NCBI RefSeq assembly: GCF_026236535.1
Contig: NZ_JAHTMW010000038.1
Span: 1 to 32,361 of the forward strand
Source: Streptomyces sp. SKN60
GTDB lineage: Bacteria; Actinomycetota; Actinomycetes; Streptomycetales; Streptomycetaceae
Direction: 5' to 3'
DNA length: 32,361 nt
The translations under genes were made by a program, and so were the position numbers. Under the pieces are notes generated by a model. That model did not search any database and was not told the origin of the DNA. It saw only the letters and a list, made by a program, of their open reading frames with translations. Positions within the stretch are counted from its first letter, which is position 1, and the number at the start of each line of letters is the position of its first letter. Shown here piece after piece: positions 1 to 7,208 of this stretch.

Positions 1-1
1 C

Positions 2-37
2 ACCTTCGACGGCCGGCTCTCCGCAGCCCGTCAGTAA
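2..37 (+). CDS. possible 3' end of an upstream gene
   Basis: One frame is open from the left edge and ends at TAA 35-37, giving a short tail ending GRLSAARQ. It could be the C-terminus of a gene lying outside the window, but a stretch this short is also expected by chance. Nothing about its function can be said. Confidence 0.2.
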   Translation, partial: TFDGRLSAARQ

Positions 38-65
38 CCCCGAACACCCTCGTTACACCGTTCGA

Positions 66-655
66 TTGACAGACCCCCGGGTACGACGCGCCCGGCGCCG
101 AACCGCAATGCCAGCGGCCGGCGCGGCCCTAGCCGTAGGCCTGATGGTGCCGGTCATCCACCTCGCCGAGCCTGCAAGGACGGATGGCCAGGCCGCCGCG
201 CGTTCCAGCGTGTCTTCGATGGCGTCTGCGTTTGAGCCGGCCGCAGTGGTGTCGCAGGTGGTGGGGTCCGGGACGATGGATGTAAGGCCTGGTCAGTGGT
301 GCTGGAGTTTTATCCGGTGCTGCCGGCGGACTGCGTCGCCCCGCCCAAGGAGGGATTCGGGCAGGAGACGTCAGGCAAGAGCCGGCTGTGTCAGCGGACG
401 GTGATCGGCGGTGTCCGGGTGGACGATCAGGGTGGTCCCTGGTTGGGTTGCCAGGCCGTGGCCGGTGCCCATGACGCCCGTGTCGCGGGGGGCGCCGGGT
501 ATGAGGCTCTTCGTGACACGGGTTTGTCGGGGGTCCGTGTCTTCGTCGGCATCCCGGGGGCGGGAATCCCGGTCGGTGAAGGCCAGATGATCACCTCCGT
601 CGACCAGTGCAACGCTGACAACCAGCGTTTGAGTAATGACACCTACTGGCCCTGA
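66..655 (+). pseudogene. Copy A membrane-anchored ectodomain gene, decayed
   Basis: This is a broken paralogue of the gene at 2953-3738. The first reading frame carries RVRRARRRTAMPAAGAAL followed by a hydrophobic stretch ending VPVIHLAEP, which matches the basic patch and membrane helix of the intact copy. The first 40 or so residues of the intact protein have no counterpart. The ectodomain starts normally (VSQVVGSG) and then shifts frame near 290-300, continuing as VLEFYPVLPADC. The two conserved cysteines (SRLCQR and LGCQAV) are kept. About 39 residues present in the intact copy are missing near 560, where VFVGIPGAG runs straight into IPVGEGQ. It ends SNDTYWP and stops at 655. The 5' truncation, frameshift and internal deletion make a working product unlikely. 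It lies 120 nt before the copy A sigma gene, the same spacing as in copy B. Confidence 0.85.
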
Positions 656-775
656 CTCGCACACTAGCGACGATCAGCCACAACTCCGCCGACCTGCTCC
701 CGCCGAAAGAGTCGCACCCACGAGCGGTAGAACGATCACCAGCACAACCCGCATCCGCGAAGGAACCGCCCGACC

Positions 776-1315
776 ATGACGCACGAGAGCCCAGGCGACT
801 TCGCCGAGTTCGCTGCTGCGGCCTGGCCTCGCCTGGTCCGTACCGCTCAGATGCTCACCGGCGACTTCCGCGAGGCCGAGGATCTGGTGCAGACCACGTT
901 GGTCAAGGTCTACGCGCCTTGGCGGCGCATCCCCGCCGACGACGTCGACGTCTGCGTACGCAAGGCATTGATCAACAACAGCCTCAGCCGTACACGCAAG
1001 AGGCGCGTCGCTCACCTCCTGACGCCGTTCCTGCCCGAGGCCGAGCACCGCGCCCATGGCGGACACACGGAAGTCGTCTAACACCGCATCGCCCTCACCC
1101 AGGCAATGTCCGCACGCCAGCGGTCCGTGATGGTGCTGCGTTACTTCGATGACCTGAGCGGTCCCGAGCTCGCCACCGTTATGAACTTCTCGCTCGGCAC
1201 AGTCAAGACCCACGCGCGCCGCGGCCACGCCGCGCTGCGCACCCACCCTGCACTTGCGGAAATCTCCCTTCCCGGAGCACACGATGACACCCCGGCGCGA
1301 CACAGAGCTGCGTGA
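776..1315 (+). pseudogene. Copy A SigE-family ECF sigma factor with internal stop
   Basis: The reading frame begins MTHESPGDFAEF, the same opening as the intact sigma at 3860, after an AAGGA ribosome site. Region 2 (AEDLVQTTLVKVYAPW) is present up to a TAA at 1079-1081. In the same frame the rest of the protein follows, with region 4 (SARQRSVMVLRYFDDL and GTVKTHARRG) ending at 1315. Aligned to the intact copy, the stop replaces a glutamate codon, and about three codons of the linker are also missing. A truncated product would lack the DNA-binding region 4. A restart at ATG 1106 would give region 4 alone. The paired partner gene starts inside the 3' end, as in copy B. The assignment as a pseudogene is firm unless the stop is a sequencing error. 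Confidence 0.85.
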
Positions 1316-1740
1316 ACTGTTCGCCGACGTTGCCAGCGGCACGCCCCCTCACACCTCCCGCTCGAGGCCATCACGAGGGAGGCTCGGAAACACTGGCGTC
1401 GTCGCACCACGGGACGGGCTACCGCCCGCGGACTGCTGCTCACTCCGCTCATCCTCACCGCACTCGCCTTCACACCCGAGCCGACTGTACCGGCGGCCAC
1501 CACACCCGCGATCAGCACCGCGCGGATCCTCACGCCGGGCGAGCGGGCCAGGGCGGCGGCGCAGATGGAACTGTCGCTGACACGTGACGGCATGCACTGG
1601 TCCACCCCGGTCAAGGAGAACCAGTTCCGCAGCACGACCACCCACACAACCGGCCAGCGCATCTCGTCCTCCGGGCCGAGACCGTGAACGGCAGCCTCAT
1701 ACTGTTCGGCCATTCGCAAGCGGTGGAGGCCACCGAGAAC
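1284..1740 (+). pseudogene. Copy A membrane partner of the sigma factor, decayed
   Basis: ATG 1284, after CCCGGAG, opens MTPRRDTELRELFADV, nearly the same start as the intact partner at 4374, and overlaps the end of the copy A sigma gene. The frame is lost soon after the first 15 or so residues. Homology reappears in another frame near 1520-1650, reading STARILTPGERARAAAQ and then LSLTRDGMHWSTPVKENQF, and again near 1680 (VNGSLILFG). After about 1720 no match to the intact protein is visible. The gene therefore has several frameshifts and a missing 3' half. The end coordinate is approximate. Confidence 0.8.
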
Positions 1741-2055
1741 CGCGTCTCAAGAGCCCTTGACCCAGGACCGACACCACGAGGCAGCCCCGGGGAGACACAG
1801 CAGTCCCGGCCCGCCTAATCCTCGTATCGGCACCGGCCTTGCATACGGCAGGGGGCTGGGTGCGTGATCCGCTCGCTGGTCAGGAGCGCTGGCTTGGGGC
1901 CGGCCACCTTCCGGCGCCCCGGCCCCAAGACCACCACCGCGACGCTCAGCGGGTGTCGACCCCTACCCGTCTCGAGGTATCCACCACCTTCCCCATATTG
2001 CCTGCGGCTCGAGTGCGGGATGACGCCAAGAGATTTCTTAGATCTTGTGTCATCC
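1741..2055 (+). other. No gene seen; upstream region of copy B
   Basis: About 315 bp between the last recognisable base of copy A and the promoter region of copy B. Frames are open in places, as is usual in GC-rich DNA, but none shows a ribosome site, signal peptide or recognisable domain. It probably contains the eroded end of the copy A partner gene and the regulatory region of copy B. Confidence 0.5.
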
Positions 2056-2080
2056 GGAACCGCAACGGACGGGGTTGTAC
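2056..2080 (+). promoter_or_regulatory. Possible ECF-type promoter of the copy B cassette
   Basis: GGAAC at 2056-2060 is followed 16 nt later by GTAC at 2077-2080. GGAAC with a 15-17 nt spacer and a GT-rich -10 is the general pattern of Streptomyces ECF promoters. If real, it would allow the sigma factor to activate its own cassette. The match is short and could be chance. Confidence 0.25.
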
Positions 2081-2105
2081 AGGGTGGAGAGGCGCCCTCC
2101 ACCCT
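2081..2105 (+). promoter_or_regulatory. Inverted repeat in the leader of the secreted ectodomain gene
   Basis: AGGGTGGAG and CTCCACCCT form a perfect 9-bp inverted repeat around a 7-nt centre that itself contains GGCGCC. It lies just downstream of the possible promoter and about 32 nt before the start codon at 2138. It has no T-run and sits at the start of a gene, so an operator or a leader hairpin is more likely than a terminator. Confidence 0.4.
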
Positions 2106-2137
2106 GTTCACTCGAATCCATGAGGAGTTGCGTGTCC

Positions 2138-2815
2138 ATGGCACGAATCAAGAAGTATGTGGCAGCTACGGCGACCGCAGCCGCGCTGGTCGCTGTGCCG
2201 ACGATGGCGCAAGCCTTCGCCGACACAGTGAAGGTCCCTGCCTCGGCGGCGTCGACGCCGCCCACCGTCACGGCCTCCGCGGCCAAGCCGGCTGCGAAGG
2301 TGTCGGAGGTGGTCGGCTCGGGCGTGGTGGACGGGAAGGCGTGGTCGGTCACGCTGGAGTTCTATCCGGTGGTGCCGAAGGGGTACGAAGTCCCGGCCAA
2401 GGCGGGCTTTCCCGTGCAGGAGACAGCGGGGAGCAGCCTGCTGTGTCAGCGGATCGTGATCGGCGGTGTTCGGGTGGACCATCAGGGCGGTGACTGGTCG
2501 GGCTGCGACCTTGTGTCCGGCGCCCATGACGCCAGCCACTTGGATGGTGCCGGGCTCCATGGCGTCAGTGACAAGGGCTTGTCCGGCACCCGCATCTTTG
2601 TCGGTCGTGTGTCTGTCGGCAGCCACGCGCAGGGCGTCACTCGTGCGGAGATCACCCTGAAGGACGGCCGGCGTCTTAAGGCCGAGGTGAACACGGTTCC
2701 GGGCACTGGCTACGGCGCCTTCGCCATCCCTCTGGGCAAGGGCCAGACCATCGCCGCTGTCGACCAGTACAACGCCGACAACGAGCGCCTCAGCCACGAC
2801 ACCTTCTGGCGCTGA
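2138..2815 (+). CDS. Secreted ectodomain protein of the copy B sigma cassette
   Basis: A 225-residue protein of no family I recognise. I chose ATG 2138 over the in-frame ATG 2120 because AGGAG at 2123-2127 lies 10 nt before it and the product then begins with a classic signal peptide: MARIKKY, a hydrophobic core, and a cleavage site near AQAFA-D. A short Ala/Pro/Thr linker follows. From AKVSEVVGSG onward the protein is identical to residues 89-261 of the membrane protein encoded next. Two cysteines (LLCQR and SGCDL) are also kept in copy A and may form a disulfide. The protein should be released outside the cell or trapped in the wall. Being a soluble version of the membrane protein's outer domain, it could be a decoy, a binding partner or a shed signal. 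That role is inference. Confidence 0.85.
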   Translation: MARIKKYVAATATAAALVAVPTMAQAFADTVKVPASAASTPPTVTASAAKPAAKVSEVVGSGVVDGKAWSVTLEFYPVVPKGYEVPAKAGFPVQETAGSSLLCQRIVIGGVRVDHQGGDWSGCDLVSGAHDASHLDGAGLHGVSDKGLSGTRIFVGRVSVGSHAQGVTRAEITLKDGRRLKAEVNTVPGTGYGAFAIPLGKGQTIAAVDQYNADNERLSHDTFWR

Positions 2816-2823
2816 CCCATACA
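2291..2823 (+). repeat. Direct repeat, copy 1 (533 bp)
   Basis: This segment reappears at 3214-3746. By eye I find no difference between the copies, and both translations are identical. It starts at the codons for AAKVSEVVG and continues through the stop codon to the seven bases before the terminator hairpin. Flanks outside it differ at once on both sides. Confidence 0.9.
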
Positions 2824-2857
2824 GCGGTGACCGGCTGGGGAACCAGCCGGTCACCGC
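2824..2857 (+). terminator. Strong hairpin after the secreted ectodomain gene
   Basis: A perfect 14-bp stem (GCGGTGACCGGCTG with its complement) closes a 6-nt loop, 8 nt after the stop codon. There is no T-run, which is common for actinomycete terminators. It should reduce read-through into the membrane gene, so the soluble protein could be made in excess of the downstream cassette. The 533-bp repeat ends exactly where this hairpin begins. Confidence 0.75.
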
Positions 2858-2952
2858 ACTGCTACTCCTCCCAGGAGTCAACCGCTCACCGCGCTACGCG
2901 GAAATCAGCGGCCGGCTGCACTCTCCCCCTACGTCTTCCGGAGAAAAAAACC

Positions 2953-3738
2953 ATGACCTTGCCGTACAGCGAACCAGATGATGTCGAGGACGAGCTGCGC
3001 CGCGCCATGGCGCAGACGGCTCACCAGCAGCGTCCCTCGCCCGTGCCGCTGAAGGAGATCATCCAGGAGGGCCGTGTGCGACGCGCCCGAAGCCGGGCCG
3101 CCCTCTCAGCGGTCGGTGCGGTTCTGGCAGTAGGCCTGACGGTGCCGATCATCCACCTCGCCGGATCAACAGTGACGAAGAACCAGGTGGCAGCCCCTCC
3201 GCAGTCTCTGGAAGCTGCGAAGGTGTCGGAGGTGGTCGGCTCGGGCGTGGTGGACGGGAAGGCGTGGTCGGTCACGCTGGAGTTCTATCCGGTGGTGCCG
3301 AAGGGGTACGAAGTCCCGGCCAAGGCGGGCTTTCCCGTGCAGGAGACAGCGGGGAGCAGCCTGCTGTGTCAGCGGATCGTGATCGGCGGTGTTCGGGTGG
3401 ACCATCAGGGCGGTGACTGGTCGGGCTGCGACCTTGTGTCCGGCGCCCATGACGCCAGCCACTTGGATGGTGCCGGGCTCCATGGCGTCAGTGACAAGGG
3501 CTTGTCCGGCACCCGCATCTTTGTCGGTCGTGTGTCTGTCGGCAGCCACGCGCAGGGCGTCACTCGTGCGGAGATCACCCTGAAGGACGGCCGGCGTCTT
3601 AAGGCCGAGGTGAACACGGTTCCGGGCACTGGCTACGGCGCCTTCGCCATCCCTCTGGGCAAGGGCCAGACCATCGCCGCTGTCGACCAGTACAACGCCG
3701 ACAACGAGCGCCTCAGCCACGACACCTTCTGGCGCTGA
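2953..3738 (+). CDS. Membrane-anchored ectodomain protein, candidate anti-sigma-like regulator
   Basis: A 261-residue single-pass protein, started at ATG 2953 because GGAG at 2940-2943 lies 9 nt upstream. Residues 1-48 are a cytoplasmic tail containing ELRRAMAQTA, the segment VPLKEIIQEGRVRR and an Arg-rich stretch. Residues 49-70 form one membrane helix, and residues 89-261 are an outer domain identical to the secreted protein upstream. The tail resembles that of the second membrane protein at 4374: both show ELR, then VPxxxIxxxGR, then a basic patch before the helix. It lies 121 nt upstream of the ECF sigma gene. That context suggests it senses something outside the cell and controls the sigma factor. 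It lacks the HxxxCxxC motif of zinc anti-sigma factors. The function is inferred from context and architecture only. Confidence 0.85.
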   Translation: MTLPYSEPDDVEDELRRAMAQTAHQQRPSPVPLKEIIQEGRVRRARSRAALSAVGAVLAVGLTVPIIHLAGSTVTKNQVAAPPQSLEAAKVSEVVGSGVVDGKAWSVTLEFYPVVPKGYEVPAKAGFPVQETAGSSLLCQRIVIGGVRVDHQGGDWSGCDLVSGAHDASHLDGAGLHGVSDKGLSGTRIFVGRVSVGSHAQGVTRAEITLKDGRRLKAEVNTVPGTGYGAFAIPLGKGQTIAAVDQYNADNERLSHDTFWR

Positions 3739-3746
3739 CCCATACA
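3214..3746 (+). repeat. Direct repeat, copy 2 (533 bp)
   Basis: The second copy of the segment at 2291-2823, offset by 923 bp. It encodes the outer domain of the membrane-anchored protein plus the stop codon and a few bases. The lack of visible differences, even at third positions, points to very recent duplication or gene conversion. Confidence 0.9.
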
Positions 3747-3859
3747 AGCAGCGCGAGCCGGTGACTTGCAGCCGGCCTTCTGCTGGTCGGTGCGATCACA
3801 TCACGAGCAGCAGCCCGACCAGGTACCACAACCTCTTACCTCTGAAGGAACTGTCCGCT

Positions 3860-4408
3860 ATGACGCACGAGAGCCCAGGCGACTTCGCGGAGTTCGCCGC
3901 CGCAGCCTGGCCGCGCCTGGTACGTACCGCTCACATACTCACAGGCGACTTCCACGAAGCCGAGGATCTCGTGCAGACTACGCTGGTCAAGGTCTACGCC
4001 CGATGGCGGCGTATCCCCGCCAGCGACATCGATGTGTACGTGCGCAAGGCATTGATCAACAACAACATCAGCCGCATCCGCAAGAAGCGCGTATCCCATC
4101 TGCTGACGCCCTTCCTGCCCGAGACCGAGCAACGCGCCCACAGCGGGCACGCGGACTCCATCGAGCACCGCGCCTCAGTCGTCCAGGCGCTTGCCGCGCT
4201 GTCGGCACGCCAGCGCACGGCGATGGTGCTGCGCTACTTCGACGACCTCAGCGACGTCGAGATCGCCGCGGCGATGAACTGCTCGATCGGCACGGTCAAG
4301 ACCCACATACGGCGCGGCCTCGCGGTCCTGCGCATGCATCCTGCCCTCGCGGGACTTTCTTTTCTCGGAGTACATGATGACGCCCCGGCGCGACACCGAG
4401 CTGCGTGA
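3860..4408 (+). CDS. SigE-family ECF RNA polymerase sigma factor
   Basis: A 182-residue sigma factor. ATG 3860 follows GAAGGA at 3844-3849. Region 2 covers about residues 8-75, with LTGDFHEAEDLVQTTLVKVY and the WRR pair typical of the actinobacterial SigE-like group (compare TIGR02983). Region 4 covers about 108-158 (LSARQRTAMVLRYFDDLSDV, then GTVKTHIRRG). The length is usual for the group. It should direct RNA polymerase to a small set of promoters, probably for envelope functions given its neighbours. It sits between two membrane proteins and overlaps the downstream one by 35 nt, which suggests translational coupling. It is the intact counterpart of the broken sigma gene at 776. No zinc-finger anti-sigma gene is nearby. 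Confidence 0.93.
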   Translation: MTHESPGDFAEFAAAAWPRLVRTAHILTGDFHEAEDLVQTTLVKVYARWRRIPASDIDVYVRKALINNNISRIRKKRVSHLLTPFLPETEQRAHSGHADSIEHRASVVQALAALSARQRTAMVLRYFDDLSDVEIAAAMNCSIGTVKTHIRRGLAVLRMHPALAGLSFLGVHDDAPARHRAA

Positions 4409-5021
4409 GCTGTTCGCCACCGCCACCCTCGGCATCACGCCCCCTCTCGTCCCGATGACAGCCATCGAGAAAGCAGGCCGGGCATTCAGACGCCGCCGCA
4501 TCGCGCGACGGGTCGCTGCCGCAGGACTGCTGCTGGCCCCGGTCGCTGCCACCTCGTACGGCTTCTTCGCCCCCGGGCCAGCCGCCACGGCCACGGTCCA
4601 CACAGCGCGGATCGTTGCGCCTGGGGAGCGGGTCGAGGTCATGACGCAGAGGGAACTGTGGCTGACCAGGGACGGCCTGCACTGGTCCACCCAAGCCCAG
4701 ACCAACCAGTTCCGCAGCATCGCCGACCTCGACTCCGGCACGGCGGGTATCGTTCCGCACGCCGAGGCCGTGAACGGCAGCGCCATGCTGTTCGGTCTCT
4801 ACCGCGGCCGGGGCGACGCGGCCACCGTTCGTATCGTGACCGACGAAGGCACCGTGACGGGCAGCGTGGTGCGCCTGGCCGGCCCGTCCGACTGGGGTGC
4901 CTGGTACGTCACGGTCCCACTCCTCGACAAGGCCGTCGTGTGGGACGGGAAGGCCTTGATCCATAGCATTACCGTTCGCGATGCCTCCGGCCAGACCATC
5001 GCCCAGACAGTCCTCTCGTAG
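4374..5021 (+). CDS. Second membrane protein of the sigma cassette
   Basis: A 215-residue single-pass membrane protein. ATG 4374 and ATG 4377 are both possible after CTCGGAG. The gene begins inside the 3' end of the sigma gene. Residues 1-46 are cytoplasmic, with ELRELFATAT, VPMTAIEKAGRAFRRRR and a basic patch that parallels the tail of the protein at 2953. The membrane helix lies at about 47-65 and the rest is outside. The end of the outer domain (ATVRIVTDEGTVTGSVVR, then GAWYVTVPL and VRDASGQTI) shows the same pattern as the end of the 2953 ectodomain (AEITLKDGRRLKAEV, GAFAIPL, YNADNERL). The two may therefore be distant paralogues. The most likely role is control of the sigma factor, alone or with the other membrane protein. 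I know of no characterised homologue. Confidence 0.88.
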   Translation: MMTPRRDTELRELFATATLGITPPLVPMTAIEKAGRAFRRRRIARRVAAAGLLLAPVAATSYGFFAPGPAATATVHTARIVAPGERVEVMTQRELWLTRDGLHWSTQAQTNQFRSIADLDSGTAGIVPHAEAVNGSAMLFGLYRGRGDAATVRIVTDEGTVTGSVVRLAGPSDWGAWYVTVPLLDKAVVWDGKALIHSITVRDASGQTIAQTVLS

Positions 5022-5118
5022 GAGCCCCGCGGGTCTGGCGCTCACCCTCTCAACAGCTCGCCTCCCAAGGGCACGCCCTCACGGAGCCGCCGCCACAGCA
5101 GTCGCAGCCTTCCGGTTC

Positions 5119-5137
5119 CCGCACGTGAACCGTGCGG
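5119..5137 (+). promoter_or_regulatory. Inverted repeat between the sigma cassette and the PBP gene
   Basis: CCGCACG and CGTGCGG form a perfect 7-bp inverted repeat around TGAAC, 97 nt after the cassette and 58 nt before the PBP start. It may be a weak terminator or an operator. The bases in the loop continue GAACC, part of an ECF-like -35, but no convincing -10 follows at the usual distance. Confidence 0.35.
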
Positions 5138-5195
5138 TGACGCCGACAGTTACCCGGCTCCTTCCTGATCACCGAGTCCCTGCCTGAGAACTCCC

Positions 5196-6914
5196 GTGTC
5201 ACAACACTCCATCACTTCACCCGCGCGGCCGCAGACCAAGAGATCCTCCCGGTTCCTGCCACAGCCGCGAAACGGGCGCGCCCGCCATCGCGGCGCCCGT
5301 CGTTCCCAGCGTGCTCGCAGCCGCCCTATGCGGTGGCTGCGACGACTGGCCGCCATGACGCTGACCTTTGTCCTGGGCCTGAGCAGTGCAGCAGTGGTGG
5401 CCTACTCGCTGACCGACATACCCGCTCCGCACCCGGAGGCGGTGGTCCAGAGCACCGTGTTCGTCGATGTCCACGGCGACTACCTCGGACGGCGCGGCCC
5501 GATGGACCGCCAGGACGTTCCCCTGTCCCAGGTGCCGCGACACGTGCAGGAGGCGGTGATCGCCGCGGAGAACCGGTCCTTTCGCACCGACTCCGGCATC
5601 GCCCCGACCGCGATCGCCCGCGCCGTACTCGCCGCAGTCACCGGCGGGGCCAGGCAGGGTGGCTCCACCATCACCCAGCAGTACATCAAGAACGCCCTGC
5701 TCACCCCGGAACAATCCATGTCCCGCAAGGCCAAGGAAGCACTGATCGCCGTCAAACTCGACCGCACCCGTTCCAAGGAAACGATTCTCGAGGGATACCT
5801 GAACACGGTGTACTTCGGCCGCGGCGCCGCAGGTATCCAAGCCGCCGCCCGCAACTACTTCGGCGTCAACGCCCATGACCTCACCATCGAACAGGACGCT
5901 GCGCTCGCCGCCGTCATCAACCTCCCTTCCTACTACGAGAAGGCTGGATCAGACCCCAAAGTCACCAGCACCCTGCAGCGCCGCTGGGCCTGGGTCCTCG
6001 ACGCCATGGCCGACAGCGCTGTCATCACCCGGCAACAGCGGGCCCAGGCCGCCTTTCCCGCGTTCCGCTTCTACCCGCCAGGCCACACCGAAGGTCAGCG
6101 CCAGTACCTCATCGATGCCGCAGCCGCCGAAGCCACCAAACAACTCGGCATCACCCAGGAACAGTTGGCCCGCGGCGGCTACACGATCCACACCACCTTC
6201 GACCTCACCCTGCAAGACGCCGCCGCAGAAACCGTCCGGACACGCACCAAGCCTGCTATCGGCAGCAGCCACGCCACCACCGCACAACTGCACACCGCCA
6301 TCACTGCAGTAGTGCCCGGCGACGGTGCGATCCGCCTCCTCTACGGAGGCGCAGACTACGCTCGCCAGCCGTTCAACGACGCCCTCCACGGCGCCATCGA
6401 AGCAGGCACCACCCTCGAACCCTTCACCGGAAAACGCCTCGGCCAACCGCTCGACCGCATCCGCGACGACACCGCCCCCACAACCGTCCAGGTATCCGCC
6501 GCATACGCCGCGCTGGCCGCGAACGGCCGCTACGCCACCCCCTACACCATCGCCAAAATCACCCGCAACGGCCGCACCCTCTACACCGCGCGGCCCGAGA
6601 CCCACCTCGCGATGACGCCCTCCACGGCGCACGACATTACCCGGACGCTGCACAGCACCACCGCTGGCAGCCCCACGACTTCGCACACCGGCGCCGCCGG
6701 CCACCGGACCGCCTGGTCCACCCGCTCCGACTCCCGCCTCACACTGACCGCCGCCCTGTTCGCAGAATGTCCGGCGACTGCCACCAAGCCTGCAGCTCCT
6801 GCACCCCTCGCAGATCTCGTCGGCCCCCAACCGCCCACCACATTCGCAGCCGAAACGACTGCCGACCTCTGGGCCAGCGCCCTCCGAACAACGGTACAAA
6901 GCCCCACCGGTTGA
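5196..6914 (+). CDS. Class A PBP-like transglycosylase with a degenerate transpeptidase domain
   Basis: A 572-residue membrane protein with a GTG start at 5196 and a basic N-terminal tail; an in-frame ATG at 5328 just before the helix is an alternative. A membrane anchor lies at about 50-71. The GT51 glycosyltransferase domain spans about 85-255: AAENRSFR holds the catalytic Glu125 (ED has become EN), followed by GGSTITQQYIKN, KLDRTRSKETILEGYLN and VYFGRGAAGIQAAA. It should polymerise lipid II outside the membrane. The transpeptidase domain is badly worn. The SxxK site reads TTLE at 405-408, so both Ser and Lys are gone. About 130 residues that normally include SxN are missing before VQVSAAYAALAANGRY. 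The KTG box reads HTG at 497-499. It therefore probably cannot crosslink or bind beta-lactams. It is in the same orientation as the sigma cassette and may be part of its regulon. Confidence 0.9.
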   Translation: MSQHSITSPARPQTKRSSRFLPQPRNGRARHRGARRSQRARSRPMRWLRRLAAMTLTFVLGLSSAAVVAYSLTDIPAPHPEAVVQSTVFVDVHGDYLGRRGPMDRQDVPLSQVPRHVQEAVIAAENRSFRTDSGIAPTAIARAVLAAVTGGARQGGSTITQQYIKNALLTPEQSMSRKAKEALIAVKLDRTRSKETILEGYLNTVYFGRGAAGIQAAARNYFGVNAHDLTIEQDAALAAVINLPSYYEKAGSDPKVTSTLQRRWAWVLDAMADSAVITRQQRAQAAFPAFRFYPPGHTEGQRQYLIDAAAAEATKQLGITQEQLARGGYTIHTTFDLTLQDAAAETVRTRTKPAIGSSHATTAQLHTAITAVVPGDGAIRLLYGGADYARQPFNDALHGAIEAGTTLEPFTGKRLGQPLDRIRDDTAPTTVQVSAAYAALAANGRYATPYTIAKITRNGRTLYTARPETHLAMTPSTAHDITRTLHSTTAGSPTTSHTGAAGHRTAWSTRSDSRLTLTAALFAECPATATKPAAPAPLADLVGPQPPTTFAAETTADLWASALRTTVQSPTG

Positions 6915-7208
6915 ACGCCCCCGACCGCGTCCGCCGCCCGCTGGGCCGTGATCGCCGAGTCGTCACCCCATGCAGAAGTTCCGATCGCCCTCGAACATGC
7001 ACAAGTGCTCACCGGCTGCGCCCATCCAAAATCGACACCTTTACGCCTGTCTTGCGCGGGCGGCCCCAGTAACTGGAAAACACGCAGTGCAGGAGAAACG
7101 CATGCATCCACAGGCATTTAGCAATGTACGCGCTCCGCCAGCCACAGTCCTGACAGGAGAAGATCGAAAGTCGCGATTGCCGAAAACTCGCACCACTTGC
7201 GCACCTGA

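Noticed and set aside
2108..3747. Minus-strand frames repeated under both ectodomain copies
   Set aside because: They are duplicated only because the DNA is duplicated. No ribosome sites or recognisable domains, and the plus-strand reading has a signal peptide and paralogues.
5949..6899. A 316-codon Gly-rich minus-strand frame under the PBP gene
   Set aside because: It is antisense to conserved PBP motifs and has no features of its own.
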